A stretch of DNA of 45,131 bases from an uncultured Muribaculaceae bacterium (lineage in GTDB: Bacteria; Bacteroidota; Bacteroidia; Bacteroidales; Muribaculaceae): assembly GCA_947629175.1 (NCBI GenBank), contig CANRCT010000027.1:1-45131 (forward strand), read 5' to 3'. Position 1 is the stretch's first letter, and each line of letters begins with the position of its first letter. Under the pieces are notes generated by a model that saw only the letters and a program-made list of their open reading frames with translations, was not told the DNA's origin and made no database searches. Below, one piece after another: positions 33,875-43,800 of the stretch. The translations under genes were made by a program, and so were the position numbers.

Positions 33875-34338
33875 GCCGGACGCAGAAGTATGGTCGCAAT
33901 CTCCTCCAAACCATACTTGACAAGCGACTTTGCCTTTCTTCCATGTTTCAGAATTTTTATCGGTTTAATATTTATATCTTTATGTTCACCAACGAGATAC
34001 GCCCATACAAGAGCCATGCAGACCATCGCGACAAGTCTCGCGATGCGCTCCATATCACGCATATGGGTGTCCTCGATGTTGAAGCCGGAAGATTTCATGG
34101 CTCTGAAGGCCGTTTCTATCTCCCAACGCTTTTTGTATGTCAAAATCGCGCCCTCGGGCCGGTTGAAGCATATAAGAATCTGCAATTCCGGAACTCCATC
34201 GGAGTTTTTGATTCGGCTTCCGGCAAGATAGACATACTCGCCTTTGTGAAGAAAGAGCTTATGGAAGAATTTCTCCTGACCGACCTTCAAATCATTGAAC
34301 AGCCACCAGGCACGGATTCTCTCACCGGATTTTGGAAA
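33835..34338 (-). mobile_element. IS4-type transposase remnant
   Basis: On the minus strand the DNA reads as the C-terminal part of a DDE transposase: RAWWLFNDLKVGQEKFFHKLF, EYVYLAGSRI, then TYKKRWEIETAFRAMKSSG, which is the Y-R-E-K signature of IS4-family enzymes, and ILKHGRKAKSLVKYGLE to FKFLSC. The N-terminal catalytic part is missing and the native stop is lost at the join with the glycosyltransferase. No terminal inverted repeats are visible. It is a dead fragment within operon R, lying opposite to its transcription. Confidence 0.8.
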
Positions 34339-34389
34339 TTTTTTATTCCACAGTGGATAAAAACATTGATCAAAACAGCCTATTCATAA
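34339..34389 (+). pseudogene. Orphan 3' end of a glycosyltransferase gene
   Basis: The frame FFIPQWIKTLIKTAYS ending at 34389 has the amphipathic, basic make-up of glycosyltransferase C-termini and stops one base before the next gene. It may be the original tail of the GT2 gene at 32909, left behind when the transposase fragment replaced the middle. The identity is a guess from a short peptide. Confidence 0.35.
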
Positions 34390-34390
34390 G

Positions 34391-35533
34391 ATGAACATTG
34401 CTTGTCTTTTAGAAAGATTTCCTATGCAGGGAGGGGTGGAATCCATGTCACACCTTCTATGTACTTCTCTTCAGAATCATAAATATTCCGTCATCTTATA
34501 CGCTGGAAAAGGTGACGAATCCATATCACTAAATCATTCTTACAAAAGAGTATTAGTAGATGACATAAACTCGTGTAATACCTTTGCCGATTTTATAATC
34601 CGAAACAACATTCATCTCATAATCAACCAAGGTTGTTATCCAGTACTAACCAGATTGCTTGAAAATACTGCAAAACTAATTGAATTACCGCCAGTAATTT
34701 CCGTTCTTCATAATTCGCCTGATGCATCATATAAGGACATGGAAAATGCAATTCGGGCAAAAGGATGGAAAGCCCGCATTAAACAGATGACAAAACCACT
34801 ATATAAATTATATACTAAACGGACGATCCAAAGCAACTTTGCGAAAATAAATAGATTAAGCTCCATTATCGTTTTATTGTCTGATACATATTCAGGGCTT
34901 TACAAAGAATTGTATCCAGAGATAGAAAGAACTCACATCAAGATCATACCAAATTTCACTGTTCCTTCTGTTTCAACGAGTATTAATCAAAAACGAAATC
35001 GGATTGTTTTTGTTGGTCGGATGCAAGAAATACAGAAGAAAGTAAGTACTGTATTGGAAATCTGGAATCAAATCAGCAGTAAGCATATAGACTGGGAGCT
35101 CGGTTTAGTCGGAGATGGCCCAGATATAGATAAATATAGAGCATTCGTCACATCAAATCAGCTTCAAAATGTCATATTTTACGGCTATCGTAAAGATGTT
35201 GATACTATACTGGCATCATCAAAGATGATAATCTTGACGTCTGACTATGAAGGGTTACCAATGGTGATAATAGAAGCCATGAAATCAGGCTGCGTACCTG
35301 TTATATATGACAATTTTCTTGCGGCCAAAGATCTTGTAAGGAATGGATATAATGGATATCTTATTGAGGGCGAGAACAAAACTGATCAAGCAGTAACCAT
35401 ACTGAATCATATTATGGATAATCCATGGGAATTGGATAGTTTGGCGAAAAAATCAGAAATATTGTCCTCACATTTTTCCGAGAATAATATTTTCCCTCAA
35501 TGGGAAAAACTTATCAATTCAATACTAAAGTGA
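34391..35533 (+). CDS. Family 4 glycosyltransferase
   Basis: A 380-residue GT-B enzyme. The N-terminal part MNIACLLERFPMQGGVESM has the glycine-rich acceptor loop. The C-terminal part has NRIVFVGRMQEIQKK, LGLVGDGPD and the donor-binding SDYEGLPMVIIEAMKSG, with the E-x7-E motif of family 4. It is a retaining transferase for the operon R repeat unit; donor unknown. It begins at once after the transposase remnant. The next gene overlaps it: either an ATG 34 bases inside, or a GTG at 35530 whose GTGA overlaps the stop. Confidence 0.87.
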   Translation: MNIACLLERFPMQGGVESMSHLLCTSLQNHKYSVILYAGKGDESISLNHSYKRVLVDDINSCNTFADFIIRNNIHLIINQGCYPVLTRLLENTAKLIELPPVISVLHNSPDASYKDMENAIRAKGWKARIKQMTKPLYKLYTKRTIQSNFAKINRLSSIIVLLSDTYSGLYKELYPEIERTHIKIIPNFTVPSVSTSINQKRNRIVFVGRMQEIQKKVSTVLEIWNQISSKHIDWELGLVGDGPDIDKYRAFVTSNQLQNVIFYGYRKDVDTILASSKMIILTSDYEGLPMVIIEAMKSGCVPVIYDNFLAAKDLVRNGYNGYLIEGENKTDQAVTILNHIMDNPWELDSLAKKSEILSSHFSENNIFPQWEKLINSILK

Positions 35534-36609
35534 CCACAAAAGGAATAATTTTATACATTAGCCCCTCAATTTCAACTGATGCTGTAGGCGGCGACATCGT
35601 TAATAAGAGAAATCTAGATTTCTTAAAAGAGACAGGCTATATTGTACATACTTACAGTCTTTCGAAAAAAAAACGTTTCCAGACATTATTAAATCTAACA
35701 TCGGGCTATGCAGGTGAATGTGGCAGTTCAGATATAACAAACATATTGAATATAGTAAAAGGAACAAACATTAAAAAATTATTTATCTCGAGTTCAAAAT
35801 TAGGACTAATTGCCCGAACTGTAAAAAAAGTACGACCTGACATAGAAATTATAACCTTCTTCCATAATATTGAAATCGACTATTCAAAACAAGAATATCA
35901 AATAAATAAATCAGTCAAAAACTATTTAATACTTAAAGCCGTACAAAAGAATGAGCGCCTGTCAGTAGAATGTTCAGATAAAATCATTTGCCTTAATGAA
36001 CGAGACAACAATTTGTTGAAAAAATATTATCAGAGAAAATGCGACTACCTCCTGCCGATATCATTTGATGACCAATATAAATCCGCGTCGACCGTAAGAG
36101 AGAAGACAACCGACAAACTATCCTTATTGTTTGTCGGTTCTGACTTTTATGGCAATACCGAGGGCCTCAAATGGTTCATTATCAATGTATTTCCGCACAC
36201 ACCAGATACAAAGTTAATAATTATCGGCAAAGGGATGGATAAAGTATTCACTCCTGACAATGACAGGCTCATTGTCAAAGGATATGTAAAAGATCTTCAG
36301 GCATATTATAACGACTGTGATATAGTAGTTTTGCCCATAAAATCAGGGGGAGGCATGAAGACTAAGACGGCTGAGGCCATGATGTATGGTTGTCCAATCA
36401 TTGGTACCGAAGAAGCATTTGAAGGCTATGATCTTGAACCTTTGAAAATCGGAGCAGAATGTAAGGATGCAAAAGAATTTATCTCTACCATTTCTAATTG
36501 GGACAACAATAAAAAAGAGGAATATTCAAAATATTCCCGATCGGTATTCTTATCTAAATATAATTCAAAATCCTTGTTAACGGATTTTATTAACTTCATT
36601 AATAAATGA
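35500..36609 (+). CDS. Family 1/4 glycosyltransferase
   Basis: A 369-residue GT-B protein. ILYISPSISTDAVGGDIVNKRNL starts the first Rossmann domain, and SLLFVGSDFYGNTEGLKW, IIIGKGMD, LPIKSGGGMKTKTAEAMMYGCPII form the donor site. The G-G-G-x-K-x-K loop is typical of GT1/GT4 proteins in capsule loci. The GTG at 35530 is an equally good start, because it makes a 4-base stop-start overlap and gives the natural beginning MTTKGIILYIS. A run of nine A at 35665-35673 lies in the coding region. The next gene starts in its stop codon (ATGA). Confidence 0.82.
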   Translation: MGKTYQFNTKVTTKGIILYISPSISTDAVGGDIVNKRNLDFLKETGYIVHTYSLSKKKRFQTLLNLTSGYAGECGSSDITNILNIVKGTNIKKLFISSSKLGLIARTVKKVRPDIEIITFFHNIEIDYSKQEYQINKSVKNYLILKAVQKNERLSVECSDKIICLNERDNNLLKKYYQRKCDYLLPISFDDQYKSASTVREKTTDKLSLLFVGSDFYGNTEGLKWFIINVFPHTPDTKLIIIGKGMDKVFTPDNDRLIVKGYVKDLQAYYNDCDIVVLPIKSGGGMKTKTAEAMMYGCPIIGTEEAFEGYDLEPLKIGAECKDAKEFISTISNWDNNKKEEYSKYSRSVFLSKYNSKSLLTDFINFINK

Positions 36610-37706
36610 CGCTTTACTGGACTATCTTCGGTGTCATTTCGTTTTCCGCATTTCTTGACATTTGTTCAAATAAAAACAAATTCAATACTGCTGTATTAAA
36701 TACAATATTCATTTCGTGCTTGTGTGTTCTCCTTATCCTTTCATCTATAAGATGGGAAACCGGAACGGACTGGCCAACATATTTGGAAGCATTTAATCGG
36801 ACAACAGACTGGGAAGATCTTATTTCCATAGAAAACCTTGAATTTGAAAATGGTTTTCTCGTCCTAAATATCATAGCACATTGGGTTGGCAACAGCTATA
36901 ACACTGCATTATTTCTTCAAGGACTTATCATCTATATCTTCATGTACCTGTCTTTCAAAGAAGAGAGTCCGTTGCCTATTGTTTCATTAATGATCTATTA
37001 TTCCATGAGTTTGGCAGGCATGTTTTTTGTTCGCCAGACCATTGCAATCCTTATTCTGCTATATGCAACGAAATATATAATATCCGGTCAGCTAAAAAAG
37101 TTCATTCTTGTTGTTATTATCGCGTCGTTATTCCATAGGACATCACTTCTATATTTGCCCGCTTACTGGATATACTCTAAACAATGGAAATGGAGGACTT
37201 TATGGATTTTAATGTTAGCAAGCATAGTCCTTGGTCTTGGTATCTCCAAAGTAATATTAAAGTATATCGCTTCTTTAGATTTAGGAATAGTATCCATTAA
37301 ATTAATGGCATATCTTGATCTTGGAAATGAAGATAATTCTACAATATATTCTACTACAGGTATCATTTTAAGAGGAGCGGTAAATAGAGGATTATTGTTT
37401 TTAATGTACTGGTTTTTCTTGCGAAAGAAAAGATCACATGATCCAATTATCAACGGACTTATTAACATAAATTTCCTCGGATGGGTGCTGTTCTTTTTAA
37501 CAAGTCCAATAGCACTATCGTTATCCCGAGTAACGTCATATTATGATATGGCTCAAGTGATTATTTTCCCTTATATTCTAATTAAAATGAATCTAAAAAA
37601 TCGACTTATCCTGTTCCCTATCCTATTGCTTTATTCTTCTTTCCGACTTTATACAGCTCTTACATCATATTCAGGCGCATACGTGCCCTACAAATCAATT
37701 TTATGA
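36606..37706 (+). CDS. wzy: Wzy-like polymerase, EpsG family, operon R
   Basis: A 366-residue protein with about ten membrane segments. The EpsG motif SIRWETGTDWPTYLEAFNRTTDWE is at about 47-70 and FHRTSLLYLPAYW near 178. It is complete and is the reference by which the broken copy at 12818-13483 can be recognised, since both share RWETGTDW and FHRxS. It should polymerise the operon R repeat unit. It has 4-base ATGA overlaps with both neighbours. Confidence 0.85.
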   Translation: MTLYWTIFGVISFSAFLDICSNKNKFNTAVLNTIFISCLCVLLILSSIRWETGTDWPTYLEAFNRTTDWEDLISIENLEFENGFLVLNIIAHWVGNSYNTALFLQGLIIYIFMYLSFKEESPLPIVSLMIYYSMSLAGMFFVRQTIAILILLYATKYIISGQLKKFILVVIIASLFHRTSLLYLPAYWIYSKQWKWRTLWILMLASIVLGLGISKVILKYIASLDLGIVSIKLMAYLDLGNEDNSTIYSTTGIILRGAVNRGLLFLMYWFFLRKKRSHDPIINGLININFLGWVLFFLTSPIALSLSRVTSYYDMAQVIIFPYILIKMNLKNRLILFPILLLYSSFRLYTALTSYSGAYVPYKSIL

Positions 37707-38857
37707 AACAAACTATAATAATGCTCGTGTTCGGAACTCGGCCCGAGGCTATCAAGATGGCACCATTGGTTAAAGAGTTCCAGAAACATCCCGATACATT
37801 CAAGACAATTGTCTGTGTTACCGGTCAGCACCGGCAGATGCTTGATCAAGTGCTCGACATATTCGATATTACGCCCGACTATGACCTGAACATTATGAAA
37901 CAGGGTCAGGATCTGTACGATGTGACAGCACGCGTATTGACGGGAATGCGCGACGTTCTTACGGAGGCTAAACCGGATGTAGTTCTGGTACATGGCGACA
38001 CTACAACTTCTACTGCCGCGGCGCTTGCGGCATTTTACCAGCAGATACCGGTAGGGCATGTTGAGGCGGGACTTCGCACGCACAACATATACTCTCCATG
38101 GCCTGAGGAAATGAATAGGCAAATAACCGGACGCATCGCCACATATCACTTCGCACCGACTCCGTTGAGCCGAGCAAACTTAATGGCCGAGGGAGTGAAT
38201 CCTGATAAAATCACTACCACAGGGAATACCGTTATAGACGCTTTGCATATCGTCATCGAAAAGCTTAAATCATCGTCCTCCATCGAAGGGCCGATCCGTT
38301 CGGCATTGTTCCGCATGGGGTTCGACGTCAGCAGGTGCAACAGCCGTCGCATGGTTCTCGTTACCGGACATCGCAGGGAAAATTTTGGAGAGGGATTCAT
38401 TCACATATGTGAGGCATTGAAGACACTTGCCATAAAATATCCAAAAGTGGATTTTGTCTACCCGATGCATCTTAATCCGAATGTCCGACGTCCGATCCAT
38501 GAAGTATTCGGAGAAGACTTGCATAATCTCGGCAACATATTCTTTATCGAGCCGCTCGACTATCTGCCGTTTGTCTACATGATGGAGAAGTCCACGCTCG
38601 TCCTTACCGACAGCGGGGGCATTCAGGAAGAAGCGCCCGGTCTTGGCAAGCCGGTCCTCGTAATGCGCGACACGACCGAACGCCCCGAGGCCCTCGAAGC
38701 CGGTACCGTCAAACTAGTAGGAACCGACTATGACAAGATAATTAATGAAGTATCCCACCTTTTGAATGATGCTGAATATTACGAACAGATGAGCAAGGCT
38801 GTCAATCCTTACGGTGATGGGTATGCTTGCCAAAGGATTATTTCAATTTTTCGATGA
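37703..38857 (+). CDS. wecB: UDP-N-acetylglucosamine 2-epimerase (non-hydrolysing)
   Basis: A 384-residue enzyme with a full match to WecB: LVFGTRPEAIKMAPLV, VTGQHRQMLDQVL, LVHGDTTTS, GHVEAGLRTHNIYSPWPEEMNRQ (in parts), TGHRRENFGEG and LTDSGGIQEEAPGLGKP. It converts UDP-GlcNAc to UDP-ManNAc. No WecC dehydrogenase is nearby, so ManNAc itself may be used, or ManNAcA is made with an enzyme encoded elsewhere. It is GC-richer than both neighbours. It overlaps its neighbours by 4 bases on each side. Confidence 0.95.
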   Translation: MKQTIIMLVFGTRPEAIKMAPLVKEFQKHPDTFKTIVCVTGQHRQMLDQVLDIFDITPDYDLNIMKQGQDLYDVTARVLTGMRDVLTEAKPDVVLVHGDTTTSTAAALAAFYQQIPVGHVEAGLRTHNIYSPWPEEMNRQITGRIATYHFAPTPLSRANLMAEGVNPDKITTTGNTVIDALHIVIEKLKSSSSIEGPIRSALFRMGFDVSRCNSRRMVLVTGHRRENFGEGFIHICEALKTLAIKYPKVDFVYPMHLNPNVRRPIHEVFGEDLHNLGNIFFIEPLDYLPFVYMMEKSTLVLTDSGGIQEEAPGLGKPVLVMRDTTERPEALEAGTVKLVGTDYDKIINEVSHLLNDAEYYEQMSKAVNPYGDGYACQRIISIFR

Positions 38858-39954
38858 AAAACATTTGTTTCATACGTTCAAATGGCATAATTGGCGATTC
38901 AAGAGTAAGCAAATACCTTGACTTTTATCGATTAAAAAATATCCCCTATTTTTTAATTGGTTGGAATCGAACCAAACATACCACGAGTCTGGAGAACTCA
39001 ATTTTTTATAATCATACTGCTGGCTACAATGTGGGAGGGATAAAAGCTGCTTTCAATCGATTATTGTGGTTCATTTTCGTCCTAAAAGTATTATTTAAGA
39101 ATAAACCCATGATAATTCATGCATGTGATTTGGACTGTGCTTATCCAGCTGCTGTATATAAATCATTCTATCCAAAAACCAAGTTAATTTTTGACGTCTT
39201 TGACTGGTATTCTGATACGTTGTGTAACCAACCATGGATCTTAAGACAAATTTTCAAGTTATTAGAGCGATTCTCGACGCATCAAGCAGACCATATAATC
39301 ATCTGTGAAAATGAGCGTTTAGCGCAGATACCCTTTAATATAACAACCAAATACAGTGTTCTACCCAATATACCGAAAATCGACTGTACGATAGAACAAG
39401 GTGAAAGAATTTTTGACAACAATCTACTGACACTGTCATATGTAGGAGGACTATATAATGAACGTTTTTTAGACGAATTAATTCAGTTAGCTCAAAACAA
39501 GTGTTATAATTTACTTATAGCTGGATATGGCGATAAGCAATTGGAACAGCGATTAAACGACATAAAACAAAATAATATAAGATTCTATGGTAAGGTAAAT
39601 TATGTCGACGGACTAAAAATCATGAATAACGCTGATATGATATTTGCTATGTACTGTAAAACTAATAAGAATCATATTTTTGCAGCTCCAAATAAATTAT
39701 ATGAAGCATTATTTCTTGGTAAACCACTTTTGACAACCAAAGGAACTCTTGTCGGAGAAAAGGTTCAAAAACTTGACTGCGGATATATAATCGAAGAAAA
39801 CATCAGCGAATTATTAAAAATAATCAAATATGCTTTGGCGAACCGAAATGAGCTAAAAAGGAAAGGGAATAATGGAAGAAGGATATGGTCATCCCTTTAC
39901 TCAAATTATGTAGATAATTACTTTAATACAATCTATTCAACATTGATATTATGA
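38854..39954 (+). CDS. Glycosyltransferase, GT4-like
   Basis: About 366 residues from the ATG at 38854, which overlaps the wecB stop as ATGA. An in-frame ATG 27 bases further upstream lies inside wecB and is less likely. The protein begins MKNICFIRSNGIIGDSRVSKYL. It has a GT-B layout with HACDLDCAYPAAVYK, FDVFDWYSD, LTLSYVGGLYNERFLDEL, LIAGYGDKQLEQRL, FYGKVNYVDGLKIMNNADM and the donor region APNKLYEALFLGKPLL. This set is common in WcaL/WbuB-like capsule transferases, and one using UDP-ManNAc or UDP-FucNAc is possible given its neighbour. It overlaps the next gene by 4 bases. Confidence 0.8.
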   Translation: MKNICFIRSNGIIGDSRVSKYLDFYRLKNIPYFLIGWNRTKHTTSLENSIFYNHTAGYNVGGIKAAFNRLLWFIFVLKVLFKNKPMIIHACDLDCAYPAAVYKSFYPKTKLIFDVFDWYSDTLCNQPWILRQIFKLLERFSTHQADHIIICENERLAQIPFNITTKYSVLPNIPKIDCTIEQGERIFDNNLLTLSYVGGLYNERFLDELIQLAQNKCYNLLIAGYGDKQLEQRLNDIKQNNIRFYGKVNYVDGLKIMNNADMIFAMYCKTNKNHIFAAPNKLYEALFLGKPLLTTKGTLVGEKVQKLDCGYIIEENISELLKIIKYALANRNELKRKGNNGRRIWSSLYSNYVDNYFNTIYSTLIL

Positions 39955-40766
39955 TTACAGCTTCAATCGTCACTTTTCATACTTCCCGTCACGAATTATA
40001 CAGATTAATAGATTGTGTGAAAAAATCTTCTATAGATAAACTGTATATTATCGATAATTCGTCAAATGACGAACTCCGCGAACTGATAAAAAATTTCTCT
40101 GAAATTCATTATATCCATAGCCTGAATCTCGGATATGGGAGCGGACATAATGTAGCCATAAAAAAATCGATTGAGGACGGTGCTGAATATCATATAGTAC
40201 TAAACCCCGATATTTATTGGGAGGGAAATGTGATAGAGAAGCTCGCTGTTTATATGGATAGTAACCCCGGTGTAGGGTTAGTCATGCCTAAAATCATATA
40301 TCCTTCAGGAGAAACGCAATATTTATGTAAATTGCTACCTAATCCGATGGATCTGATCGGCAGACGATTCATACCTCATAAATCATATCAAGCCCGACAT
40401 GATTATTCATATGAACTGCATTGGACCAATTATGATAAAATCATGGAAGTACCCTCATTATCAGGATGCTTCATGTTTATGAGATGTTCAGTGCTCAAAC
40501 AAACGGGAGGATTTGATGAGCGGTATTTCATGTACGCGGAAGATCTTGACTTATGCCGCCGCATAGGGGAAATCTCGCGAACAATGTTCTATCCTGAAGT
40601 ATCAGTCGTGCATGAATATGAAAAAGGCTCATATAAGAACAAAAAGCTGCTCAAATATCATATAAAATCGGTCATCAAATACTTCAACAAGTGGGGATGG
40701 TTCTTTGATTCGAAAAGGAAAAAGCGCAATATAGAATGTCTGAACCAATTCAAAACATTGAATTAG
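39951..40766 (+). CDS. Family 2 glycosyltransferase, rhamnosyltransferase-like
   Basis: A 271-residue GT2 enzyme of the WbbL/RfbF-rhamnosyltransferase type: ITASIVTFHTSRHEL, YIIDNSSNDEL, HSLNLGYGSGHNVAI, VLNPDIYW, VPSLSGCFMFMRCSVL, GGFDERYFMYAEDLDLCRR and VVHEYEKGSYK. These enzymes often start the repeat unit after the first sugar, using dTDP-L-rhamnose or a related donor. It is the last gene of operon R. It lies 113 bases before the beta-galactosidase start, and no strong terminator separates them. Confidence 0.87.
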   Translation: MITASIVTFHTSRHELYRLIDCVKKSSIDKLYIIDNSSNDELRELIKNFSEIHYIHSLNLGYGSGHNVAIKKSIEDGAEYHIVLNPDIYWEGNVIEKLAVYMDSNPGVGLVMPKIIYPSGETQYLCKLLPNPMDLIGRRFIPHKSYQARHDYSYELHWTNYDKIMEVPSLSGCFMFMRCSVLKQTGGFDERYFMYAEDLDLCRRIGEISRTMFYPEVSVVHEYEKGSYKNKKLLKYHIKSVIKYFNKWGWFFDSKRKKRNIECLNQFKTLN

Positions 40767-40803
40767 TATTTTCAACGAGGAGGAAGATTTCGAAAAAAAT
40801 CAC

Positions 40804-40845
40804 TAACTTTGTAGGGAGAGCGGGCCACAGGGGCTCGGCTCTCCC
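40804..40845 (+). promoter_or_regulatory. Putative promoter and leader hairpin of the beta-galactosidase gene
   Basis: TAACTTTG (40804-40811) is an exact -7 box, but there is no good -33 TTG at the right distance. It is followed by a perfect 8-base stem, GGGAGAGC (40814-40821) and GCTCTCCC (40838-40845), which would lie at the very 5' end of the RNA. It has no T run, so a terminator for operon R is less likely than a leader structure. Confidence 0.45.
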
Positions 40846-40879
40846 TGCTTCGTTATTATTCACCCTACCATACAGATCC

Positions 40880-43800
40880 ATGAATAGACGTTTATTCAGT
40901 GTATTAGCGGCTTCGGCGACGTTACTGGCTGCCAGTGCCTCGCCGACCGATCAGCCGCAGCCCGCCTTGCGCGCGCCGCTGGCACCGCTCGCCGGCTACT
41001 ATTACGGCAACGCCGCCACTCCGGGCGGACACGAATGGCAGTCGCCCGACTCGGTGGCTTACAACAAGCTGCAGCCGAGAGCCACGTTCTACCACTTCGC
41101 CAACGACGGCAGCGCCCTTAAGGTACTTCCGGAATCATCGGCCTACACGATGTCGCTCGACGGACAGTGGCGCTTCCACTGGGCGCCGACACCCGATCAG
41201 CGGCCGGCCGACTTCTACACAGCCAATTACGACGACTCCAAGTGGGATCAGATCCCCGTGCCGTCGAGCTGGAACATCGTCGGCCTGCAGAAGGACGGCT
41301 CACAGCGCTACGGCACCCCCATCTACGTCAACCAGCCCGTCATCTTCTGGCACCAGGTGAAGCCGGGCGACTGGAAAGGAGGCGTAATGCGTACGCCCCC
41401 AGCCGACTGGACCACCTACAACGCCCGCAATGAAGTCGGCTCCTACCGCCGCACGTTCGACATACCCAAGGACTGGCGCGACCGCGAAGTCTACATCTCC
41501 TTCGACGGCATCGACTCCTTCTTCTACCTCTGGATCAACGGCAAATACGTAGGATTCAGCAAAAACTCGCGCAACGCCGCCCGCTTCGACATCACCCCCT
41601 ACCTCGCCAAGAAAGGCGCCAACACCGTAGCCGTCGAAGTCTACCGCTCATCCGACGGCTCATTCCTCGAAGCGCAGGACATGTTCCGCCTCCCCGGCAT
41701 CTTCCGCTCCGTCCGCCTCTACTCCACTCCCAAAGTGCAGATTTCCGACATGGTGGCGATCCCTGACCTTGACGCCGACATGACCGACGGCACCCTCCGC
41801 GTAGCCACCACCGTCAGCAATCTCACGTCGAAGAACGCCCGCCAGATGCGCCTGCGCTACTCGCTCTATCCCTGCCGCCTCTACTCCGACGACATCGAGG
41901 GAGAACAGCCCGTAGCCACCGTCGAAAGCCCCATCTTCGCCGTCGGAGCCGACACCGCATCGATCGTCGACCTCGACCTCACCCTCGCCTCCCCTCGCCT
42001 CTGGAGCGCCGAGCAGCCCTGGCGCTATGTGCTCGTCGGCCAGATCCTCGACAAAAAAGGTCAGCCCACCGAAACCGTCTCCACCTACACCGGCTTCCGC
42101 AAGGTCGAAGTGCGCCAGACCGAAGCCAAAGATGACGAATTCGGCATCGCCGGACGCTACTTCTACGTCAACGGCCAGCCTGTCAAGCTCAAAGGCGTCA
42201 ACCGCCACGAGACCGACCCCGCCACAGGCCACGCACTCAGCCGCGACCACATGCTCAAGGAAGTGATGATGATGAAGCGCGCCAACATCAACCACGTGCG
42301 CAACTCCCACTATCCCGACGACCCCTATTGGTATTATCTCGCCGATAAATACGGCATCTATCTCGAGGACGAAGCCAACCTCGAAAGCCACGAATACTAC
42401 TACGGCAAAGCATCCCTCTCCCACGTCGACGAATTCGAGAACGCCCACGTGGCCCGCGACATGGAGATGGTCCACTCCACCGTCAACTCCCCCTCTATCG
42501 TCATCTGGAGCCTCGGCAACGAAGCCGGCCCCGGCAAGAACTTCGTCACCGCCTACAACGCCATCAAAGCCTTCGACCAGAGCCGCCCCGTGCAGTATGA
42601 GCGCAACAACGACATCGTCGACATAGGCTCCAACCAGTACCCCTCCATCGCATGGGTCAACGAAGCCGTCAAAGGCAAAATGAAAATCAAATACCCCTTC
42701 CATATCTCCGAGTACGCCCACTCCATGGGCAACGCCGTAGGCAACCTCGTCGACTACTGGAACGCCATCGAGAGCACCAACTTCTTCATGGGCGGAGCCA
42801 TATGGGACTGGGTTGACCAGAGCCTCTACAACTACGACTCCAAGACCGGCGAACGCTACCTCGCCTTTGGAGGCGACTTCGGCGACCGCCCCACCGACGG
42901 CCAGTTCGTCATGAACGGCATCGTGTTCGGCGACCTCACGCCCAAGCCCCAGTATGCCGAAGTCAAAAAGGTCTACCAGAACATCGCCATCACCCCCGTC
43001 GACATGAGCAAGGGCCAGATCGAGGTGTTCAACAAAAACTACTTCACCCCCCTTACCGACTACACCGCCTCCTGGACCCTCTTCGAGGACGGTAAGGCCA
43101 TCCAGAGCGGCAGCGCCCTCCAAGGCCCGAAGATGGCTCTCGGCCCACGCGAGAAACAGGTCTACACCATACCGTTCGACACCGCACGCATCAATCCGTG
43201 CAACGAATATTTCGTCAACATCGACTACCGTCTCGCATCCGACAAGCCCTGGGCAAAGGCAGGCTACGTGCAGATGTCGGAGCAACTCGAAGTCAAGAGT
43301 CCCGACAAGCCCCGCTGCATGCGCGGCCTGACCGGCCAGATAGGCAAGATCGACGTCAGCCGCAACGGCAACACCCAGACTGTCAGCGGGCCTGGATTCG
43401 AAGCCCGCTTCTCGCTCATCTCGGGCACCCTCCAGAGCCTCACCTACAACGGACGCAACGTCATCGTCCCGGGCCACGGCCCCGTGCTCGACGCATTCCG
43501 CGCCTACATGAACAACGACAACTGGGCCTACGGACAATGGTTTGCCAACGGCCTCTACAACCTCAAGCATAAAGTCACTTCCTGCGAGACATTCACCGAC
43601 CGCTTCGGCAACGCCGCCCTCTCCTTCACCATCGAGAGCCAGGCGCCCCGCGGCGGCCGCATGACCGGCGGCAACGGCAATGCATCAGGCACCTATTCGA
43701 TCGACGAAAGCCAGTCGAAGATATTCGGTCCCGACGACTTCAAGTTCACCACCAACCAGATCTGGACCGTCTATCCCGACGGATCGGTAGAGCTCAATGC

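Noticed and set aside
33943-34389. A 148-residue rightward frame between two glycosyltransferases
   Set aside because: Most of it is antisense to the transposase remnant; only the last 16 codons may be a real gene end.
35665-35673. Nine-A run in a glycosyltransferase gene as a phase-variation tract
   Set aside because: Runs of seven to nine A or T are expected in such AT-rich genes, and several occur nearby, so it is much weaker evidence than the nine-G run.
41660-43570. A 636-residue open frame antisense to the beta-galactosidase gene
   Set aside because: It mirrors GC-rich codons of the real gene, is rich in Val/Gly/Asp repeats, and shows no domain.
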